Source: an uncultured Clostridia bacterium (GTDB taxonomy: Bacteria; Bacillota; Clostridia; Oscillospirales; Ruminococcaceae). Taken from it: a stretch of DNA of 64,000 bases. The stretch lies in NCBI GenBank assembly GCA_947586185.1, contig CANPXN010000005.1:28903-92902 (forward strand), in the 5' to 3' direction. Numbering within the stretch: the stretch's first letter is position 1; each line of letters starts with the position of its first letter. Shown here piece after piece: positions 59,402 to 64,000 of this stretch. Under the pieces are notes generated by a model that made no database searches, was not told where the DNA came from, and was given only the letters and a program-made list of their open reading frames with translations. The translations under genes and the position numbers were made by a program.

Positions 59402-60412
59402 TTAAAGGCCGTTAGGATTTTTAAGGGTAAAGTTCCAGCTGTCAGCGCACATATCCTCAATATTTAATTTAGCTTCCCAGCCAAGCAGCTTTTTAGCAAG
59501 ATCAGTTTTAGCATATGATGTGGCAATATCTCCGGCACGTCTTTCAACGATCTTCTTAGGTATCTCCTTTCCGCATGCCTTTTCATAAGCCGCAACCACT
59601 TCCAGCACGCTTGAGCCTTTTCCTGTTCCAAGGTTTACAGGGCAGAATCCCTTGTGACTGCTGCCGTATTTAAGCGCTGCTATATGGCCTTTTGCAAGGT
59701 CTACAACATGAATGTAGTCCCTCACCCCTGTGCCGTCAGGAGTATCATAATCGTTGCCGAAAACTCTCAGAGCCTCCAGTCTGCCTGACGCTACCTGAGC
59801 AATATATGGAACCAGGTTGTTCGGTATACCGTTCGGGTCTTCGCCTATAAGACCGCTGCTGTGTGCGCCGATCGGGTTAAAGTATCTCAGCGCCATAACG
59901 CTCCAGTCGCTGTCAGCTATGGTCATGTCATGCAGAATCTGCTCGATCATAACCTTGGTGTAGCCATATGGGTTTGTGGCAGAGGTCTTCATATCCTCTG
60001 TATATGGAGCTTTGTTGTCAATTCCATAAACAGTTGCTGACGAAGAGAATACAATATTCTTACAGCCGTACTCCCTCATTACCTGCAAAAGTATAATAGT
60101 ACCTGTTATATTATTGTGATAGTATTCCAGCGGCTTTTCAACAGATTCCCCAACGGCTTTTAGACCTGCAAAGTGAATTACAGCGTCGATCTTATTTTCC
60201 TTGAAAATCTGTGCAGTACCATCATGATCAAGCATATCGGTTTTATAAAACTTAACGTCCTTGCCGGTTATCTTCTTGATTCTGTTAATGCTTTCTTCCT
60301 TTGAATTACTGAGGTTGTCCATAACAATGACCTCGTATCCAGCTTCAAGAAGCTCTACGCAGGTATGGCTTCCGATAAAGCCGGCGCCGCCTGTAACAAG
60401 TATCTTATTCAT
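59402..60412 (-). CDS. galE: UDP-glucose 4-epimerase
   Basis: 336 residues from ATG 60412, preceded by GGAGAATAAT; an ATG at 60424 lies before that site. Short-chain dehydrogenase fold: NAD motif TGGAGFIGSH, catalytic Ser in FSSSATVYG and YxxxK in NPYGYTKVMIEQ. It interconverts UDP-glucose and UDP-galactose, consistent with nearby galactose/fucose-related enzymes. Confidence 0.96.
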   Translation of the reverse strand: MNKILVTGGAGFIGSHTCVELLEAGYEVIVMDNLSNSKEESINRIKKITGKDVKFYKTDMLDHDGTAQIFKENKIDAVIHFAGLKAVGESVEKPLEYYHNNITGTIILLQVMREYGCKNIVFSSSATVYGIDNKAPYTEDMKTSATNPYGYTKVMIEQILHDMTIADSDWSVMALRYFNPIGAHSSGLIGEDPNGIPNNLVPYIAQVASGRLEALRVFGNDYDTPDGTGVRDYIHVVDLAKGHIAALKYGSSHKGFCPVNLGTGKGSSVLEVVAAYEKACGKEIPKKIVERRAGDIATSYAKTDLAKKLLGWEAKLNIEDMCADSWNFTLKNPNGL

Positions 60413-60545
60413 ATTATTCTCCATTCTGCCGTTATGCGGCTTGATTTTATTTTAGTATACTACGAAACTAAGATTTTTTCAATAGTAATTGAAATATTTC
60501 CTGTAATATCGTATAATTAAAGTATAATTTTTTTTGGAGGAAGCT

Positions 60546-61298
60546 ATGCAGAAAATTTTAGGATATATGCGAAAGGCAATTCAGGAATTTGACCTCATTT
60601 CTGACGGAGACTCAATAGCAGTTGGTGTCTCCGGCGGCAAGGATAGTCTTGTTCTTCTGAAAGGACTTATTCTTCTTAAACGTTTTATAGGCATTGATTA
60701 CAAAATAGTCGGCGTTACCCTCGACCCAATGTTCGGCGGTATTGCCGGTGATTATAGTTCTGTTGCAGATATGTGCCAAGAAGCTGATACTGAATATCAC
60801 CTTATTGAAACTCATATCGGCGAAATCGTTTTTGATGTCCGTAAGGAGGAGCATCCATGCAGCCTATGCGCAAGAATGAGACGTGGTGCGCTCCATGATG
60901 CGGCTAAAAAATACGGCTGTAACAAGGTTGCTCTTGGGCATCACTTCGATGACGCTGTTGAAACCTTTATTATGAACCTTTTTACCGAGGGGCGTATCGG
61001 TTGCTTTTCCCCTAAAAGCTACCTTTCTCGCAAGGACCTGACGCTGATAAGGCCGCTGGTCCTGGCGCCTGAAAAGGAAATCAGAAAGGCTGCTCTTAAA
61101 AATGAGCTTGGTGTAGTAAAATCCAAATGCCCTGCGGACGGATTTACCAACAGGCAGAAGACAAAGGAATTTCTTGCCGATATGGAACGTCAGGACAGAG
61201 GCTTTACCGAGAGAATCTTCGGGGCAATGCGCCGTGGAAATATTGACGGCTGGGGCGGTTTGAGCTTTGGTAACTGCAAAAAAAGCAATATTAAATAA
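60546..61298 (+). CDS. TtcA-like tRNA 2-thiocytidine synthetase
   Basis: 250 residues from ATG 60546, five bases after GGAGG. ATP-pyrophosphatase PP-loop GVSGGKDSLVLL, CXXC pair in HPCSLCARMRRG, ALGHHFDDAVET, and a third cysteine in KSKCPADG, which together bind the 4Fe-4S cluster in TtcA. It likely thiolates C32 of some tRNAs. TilS is excluded by the cysteines and lack of its C-terminal domain. Confidence 0.88.
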   Translation: MQKILGYMRKAIQEFDLISDGDSIAVGVSGGKDSLVLLKGLILLKRFIGIDYKIVGVTLDPMFGGIAGDYSSVADMCQEADTEYHLIETHIGEIVFDVRKEEHPCSLCARMRRGALHDAAKKYGCNKVALGHHFDDAVETFIMNLFTEGRIGCFSPKSYLSRKDLTLIRPLVLAPEKEIRKAALKNELGVVKSKCPADGFTNRQKTKEFLADMERQDRGFTERIFGAMRRGNIDGWGGLSFGNCKKSNIK

Positions 61299-61313
61299 TA
61301 TTAACAATGCCAA

Positions 61314-61346
61314 AAAGGGCAGCCTACATTGCAGACTGCCCTTTTA
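61314..61346 (+). terminator. Terminator of the ttcA-like gene
   Basis: AAAAGGGCAG/CTGCCCTTTT stem. A second hairpin (AATAACCT/AGGTTATT, 61374-61408) serves the minus-strand cohesin gene. Confidence 0.8.
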
Positions 61347-61435
61347 TCACTGTATAACTAAGTAAAATATAAAAAATAACCTCCCGAATTAACAGAAGGT
61401 TATTTTATTATGAAGAGAAATTAACTAACTATAAA

Positions 61436-62140
61436 TTAGTCTTTTCTGCTCTTAACAACAACTGCTGTAGCTGCTGCTGCTGCAAGACCAGCAAATGCTA
61501 CTGCAACACCCTTAGAACCTGTCTTAGGTGAAGCTGTCTTCTTAGGCTTAGCTGTTGTAGTTGTTGGAGCCTCTGTCTTAGGAGCTTCTGTTGGAGCTGG
61601 TTCTGTCTTAGGAGCTTCTGTTGGAGCTGGTTCTGTTGGAGCTGGCTCTGTTTCAGTAGCCTCAACTGTGATTGTACCAGCTGTAAGAGCAGCTGTTTGT
61701 GAAACGTCAGCATCGTTCATTACGAGCTCATCAACTCTTGTCCACTCAAGTGTGTATGTTGTACCAGCCTCTGCATCAGCAGGGATTGTGAATGATACGT
61801 TAGCAACAGCACTCTGGATTGGAGCAGCTGCGTCAGCGTAACCAAGAATATCAACAGTACCACTACCGCCTGTTACGTCAACAGTTGCACCTGACTCTGT
61901 AGCAGCCTTTTCACCACTTACAAATGTAAGCTCTGCTGGGTATGAGAAAGTTGAACCCATAGCTGTAAGTCCGCCGCCTGAAACTGAAACCTGAACTGTA
62001 ACTGTTTCGCCAGCCTTACCTGTAGCATCGCCAATTACATATGCTTCGCCAGCAGCGCTTGCTGAAAGTGCGCCTGCAACTGAAAGAACTGCAGCAGAAG
62101 CGATAACTGCTAAACTCTTTGAAAATACATTCTTCTTCAT
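61436..62140 (-). CDS. Cell-wall-anchored single-cohesin protein
   Basis: 234 residues. Signal peptide to about 30 (SAAGEAYV); one cohesin at about 32-158 (VIGDATGKAGETVTVQVSVS, FSYPAELTFVSGEK, VANVSFTIPADAEAG); a Thr/Glu/Pro linker with TEPAPTEAPK repeats; then a sortase signal of the form SPKTG, a hydrophobic helix and a basic tail KSRKD. It should hold a dockerin protein at the cell surface. In R. flavefaciens, ScaE has this role for X-module dockerins, and this gene lies directly after the scaffoldin that ends in such a module. Identity with ScaE is inference. Confidence 0.88.
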   Translation of the reverse strand: MKKNVFSKSLAVIASAAVLSVAGALSASAAGEAYVIGDATGKAGETVTVQVSVSGGGLTAMGSTFSYPAELTFVSGEKAATESGATVDVTGGSGTVDILGYADAAAPIQSAVANVSFTIPADAEAGTTYTLEWTRVDELVMNDADVSQTAALTAGTITVEATETEPAPTEPAPTEAPKTEPAPTEAPKTEAPTTTTAKPKKTASPKTGSKGVAVAFAGLAAAAATAVVVKSRKD

Positions 62141-62284
62141 TTTACATTTTCCTTTCTTCTCTTTGCAGTAAGGACCGGCCTAAACCGGCCCATACCGCAG
62201 TTTTTGCACATTTCTGTACTTGATATTTATGTCAACTGATCGGATCCTTTCGGAAAGGATCAGCTGCATGCTTAGTGGGCAAAA

Positions 62285-64000
62285 TTATTTGCCGTAGATT
62301 GTTGTCTTCAGGAATGGATATGTGGCATTCTTATCTCCACCGTATACTGCCTTGTAGAGTGAGAATACGTATGAAGCATCCTGAGCGGAAATCTTTGTTG
62401 AACCTGACTTGTTCTGATCGCTGTCAACATTTCCGAGGAAGAACTGCCAATCATCAATTCCGTCATCCTTACCGCTGTAAACGAGCTTGTAAGCTGTGAA
62501 GATTACAGAAGCGTCCTTAGCGGAAATCTTATGGTCAAGTGAAGCGTCACCACGGAGACCGATCTTAACCGGAACTTCGCCAACCTTTTCACCATCGATA
62601 AGAAGATCAACTGTGTAATCGAATTTGCTGCCATCGTAAACATCGCCTGGCTTTGCAGCTGCAAATTCAAGTTCTGCTGTACGATCATCGCCGTTAGAGT
62701 CAACAGCCTTAATGCCGTCAAATCTGAATTCCTGCTGATCAGCGTAGTACCACTGACCTGTGCCCTTACCAATTATAGTTGGATCTGTAATGATTGTAAC
62801 TGTTACGTCTGGGTCACCACCGCTTGAACTGCTTGATGTATCACCAACATAAACAACACTTACAGACACTGAAACGCTTACTGAAACGCTCTGTGATACT
62901 GATACGCTTACATACGTTTCAGCTGCTGAAATAGATACGCTTACGCTTACTGATACACTTACTTCAGCCGCTGATACAGATACGCTCTGTGATACAGATA
63001 CTGATACGCTAACCGATACACTCTGCGATACTGATACGCTAACCGATACACTCTGTGATACGGATACTGATACACTCTGTGATACGGATACTGATACACT
63101 AACCGATACACTCTGTGATACAGATACTGATACACTCTGTGATACAGATACTGATACACTCTGTGATACGGATACTGATACCGATACATCCGGATCATAT
63201 GATACAGATACCGATACGCTATTGGATACTGATACGCTTACGCTTACTGAAACGCTCTGTGATACTGATACAGAAACACTCTGTGATACAGATACTGATA
63301 CGCTTACTGAAACGCTTGCGCTCTGTGATTCACTGCTTGATGATGAAACTGTTGTTTCGGATGATGAGGATGATGCTGAAGATGATGATGATGCTGTTGT
63401 ATCGGATGATGAAGATGATGATTCTTCAGCATCAACAACTTCTACCCAACCATTTGTTACATGAATGCGGTTAAGGTACTGATGCTCTGCAACATTCCAG
63501 TCATTAACATCAATGTTATCAGGCTTTACATCCTCGCTGTTTACTGACATTGAATCCTTGAGAACGCCTTCTACAGGAATCTTTCCTGCTGGTGCATCGT
63601 CATCAACTGTCATTTTAAATGTAAAGTATGGAACATCAGGGTTTGGAACGAGGTCAACTGCACCACCAAATGTCGTCGTCAGTTCTTCAAGAACCATTGT
63701 GATACCAGCCTCAAAACCTTCATCGCCTACCATCTTGTTAACTGTAAGGCCATCGCCTACTGCATACTTCATCTTAAGTCCGCAGCACTGGTCGCCACTT
63801 GCGTATACAGGTACTTCTACCTGATCGCCACGCTTAGCTGATGGTACAGTACCGATTATGATATAAAGATCGCCCTTATACTTGCTATCTGGGAAGTCAG
63901 TGTCTGATGATGATGAATCAGCTGCATCAACAACTTCTACCCAACCATTTGTTACATGAATGCGGTTAAGGTACTGATGCTCTGCAACATTCCAGTCATT
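62285..64000 (-). CDS. Multi-cohesin scaffoldin with X-module and dockerin (partial)
   Basis: Open to the right edge; 571 codons visible. From the N-terminal side: the end of one cohesin (identical to the next copy over 77 bases), a short Ser/Asp linker, a complete cohesin (about 63450-63870; DLYIIIGTVPSAKRGDQVEV, KMKYAVGDGLTVNKM), a Ser-rich and then Val-Ser repeat linker of about 165 residues (62840-63330), an X-module (GQWYYADQQEF to PVKIGLRGD) and a dockerin (DASLDHKISAKDAS and NVDSDQNKSGSTKISAQDAS). It should bind enzyme dockerins through its cohesins and attach through the X-dockerin to the anchored cohesin downstream. Confidence 0.92.
   Translation of the reverse strand, partial: NDWNVAEHQYLNRIHVTNGWVEVVDAADSSSSDTDFPDSKYKGDLYIIIGTVPSAKRGDQVEVPVYASGDQCCGLKMKYAVGDGLTVNKMVGDEGFEAGITMVLEELTTTFGGAVDLVPNPDVPYFTFKMTVDDDAPAGKIPVEGVLKDSMSVNSEDVKPDNIDVNDWNVAEHQYLNRIHVTNGWVEVVDAEESSSSSSDTTASSSSSASSSSSETTVSSSSSESQSASVSVSVSVSVSQSVSVSVSQSVSVSVSVSVSNSVSVSVSYDPDVSVSVSVSQSVSVSVSQSVSVSVSQSVSVSVSVSVSQSVSVSVSQSVSVSVSVSQSVSVSVSVSVSQSVSVSAAEVSVSVSVSVSISAAETYVSVSVSQSVSVSVSVSVSVVYVGDTSSSSSGGDPDVTVTIITDPTIIGKGTGQWYYADQQEFRFDGIKAVDSNGDDRTAELEFAAAKPGDVYDGSKFDYTVDLLIDGEKVGEVPVKIGLRGDASLDHKISAKDASVIFTAYKLVYSGKDDGIDDWQFFLGNVDSDQNKSGSTKISAQDASYVFSLYKAVYGGDKNATYPFLKTTIYGK
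62840..63330 (-). repeat. Val-Ser repeat linker in the scaffoldin
   Basis: About 490 bp of degenerate short repeats built from GTATCN codon pairs, with SVSQSVSVSV units. Replaces the usual Pro/Thr-rich linkers of scaffoldins. It is prone to slippage and may vary in length. Confidence 0.85.
63429..63505 (-). repeat. 77-bp direct repeat between cohesin copies
   Basis: Identical to 63924-64000, offset 495 bp (165 codons), marking tandem cohesin modules homogenised by recent duplication or gene conversion. Confidence 0.9.

Noticed and set aside
62840..63330. Possible CRISPR array
   Set aside because: Repeats are short, degenerate and in coding frame, with no unique spacers and no cas genes in the window.
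63222..63464. Plus-strand frame rich in DTDT/TETL repeats
   Set aside because: Mirror of the Val-Ser repeat in the scaffoldin; low complexity with no start signals.

Overview
The window looks like a chromosomal segment of a fibre-degrading, cellulosome-producing Ruminococcus of the R. flavefaciens / R. champanellensis type. The evidence is many type I dockerins on secreted proteins, a multi-cohesin scaffoldin with a C-terminal X-module and dockerin running off the right edge, a sortase-anchored single-cohesin protein beside it, a GH26 mannanase and a GH95 enzyme, and a sensory [FeFe]-hydrogenase operon of the kind known from R. albus. Base composition is moderately AT-rich and shine-Dalgarno sites are strong. 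At least six genes appear to use TTG starts. The genus call is inference; no search was run.

Layout. 1-9.3 kb (all minus strand): an ECF sigma factor, a dockerin protein, a V8-like secreted protease, a truncated second copy of the sigma factor, and a giant BspA-like leucine-rich-repeat protein ending in a dockerin. A block of about 0.6 kb is present twice and brackets the protease and dockerin genes. 9.4-12 kb: a GNAT-stub micro-ORF, tRNA-Leu(CAG), a dockerin-CAP protein and a small protein that is little more than an X-module plus dockerin. 12-21 kb: PerR/Fur regulator, GtrA protein, CBS-domain membrane protein, the vitamin B6 locus (divergent pdxR / pdxST), a dockerin protein and a CPBP protease. 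21.5-24 kb: Nudix hydrolase, a MITE-like element, DUF421/DUF4363. 24-27 kb: a sulfur assimilation operon (metY-cysK-phospholipase C-like) behind a cysteine-rich leader peptide. 27.5-32.3 kb: ferredoxin-like protein, sensory hydrogenase HydS, SpoIIE/PP2C phosphatase and group B hydrogenase HydA2. 32.4-38.7 kb: a large membrane-anchored protein, DUF1540, three DUF4190 genes, DUF2752, a PdaA-like deacetylase and IreB. 39-42 kb: an ABC exporter operon behind a long inverted repeat. 42-47.8 kb: ychF and four lipoprotein or repeat-protein genes, one with an internal stop. 47.8-53 kb: housekeeping genes rqcP, hup, mazG, trpS and a SpoVB-like flippase. 52.9-64 kb: thioredoxin-CAP-dockerin protein, GH26 lipoprotein, GH95, galE, a TtcA-like enzyme, the anchoring cohesin and the scaffoldin.

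How it fits together. The dockerins fall into two visible classes. One class (761-1741, the LRR protein, 52898-54724) has two near-symmetric calcium repeats. The other (scaffoldin, 10091-11065, 11313-11894) is preceded by an X-module and has an asymmetric second repeat. By analogy with the R. flavefaciens ScaB/CttA-ScaE system, the X-module class probably docks on the wall-anchored cohesin, and the other class on scaffoldin or other cohesins.

The most interesting regulatory observation is the minus-strand leader before metY (26692-26858). A 23-residue peptide with four cysteines is encoded there, and its Cys codons can pair with the metY ribosome-binding site. This suggests cysteine-controlled translation of the sulfhydrylase operon. 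Other items to check are the free X-module-dockerin protein, the duplicated sigma factor leader with an internal terminator, two candidate structured RNAs near 32.2 and 45.9 kb, and paired operators in several promoters.
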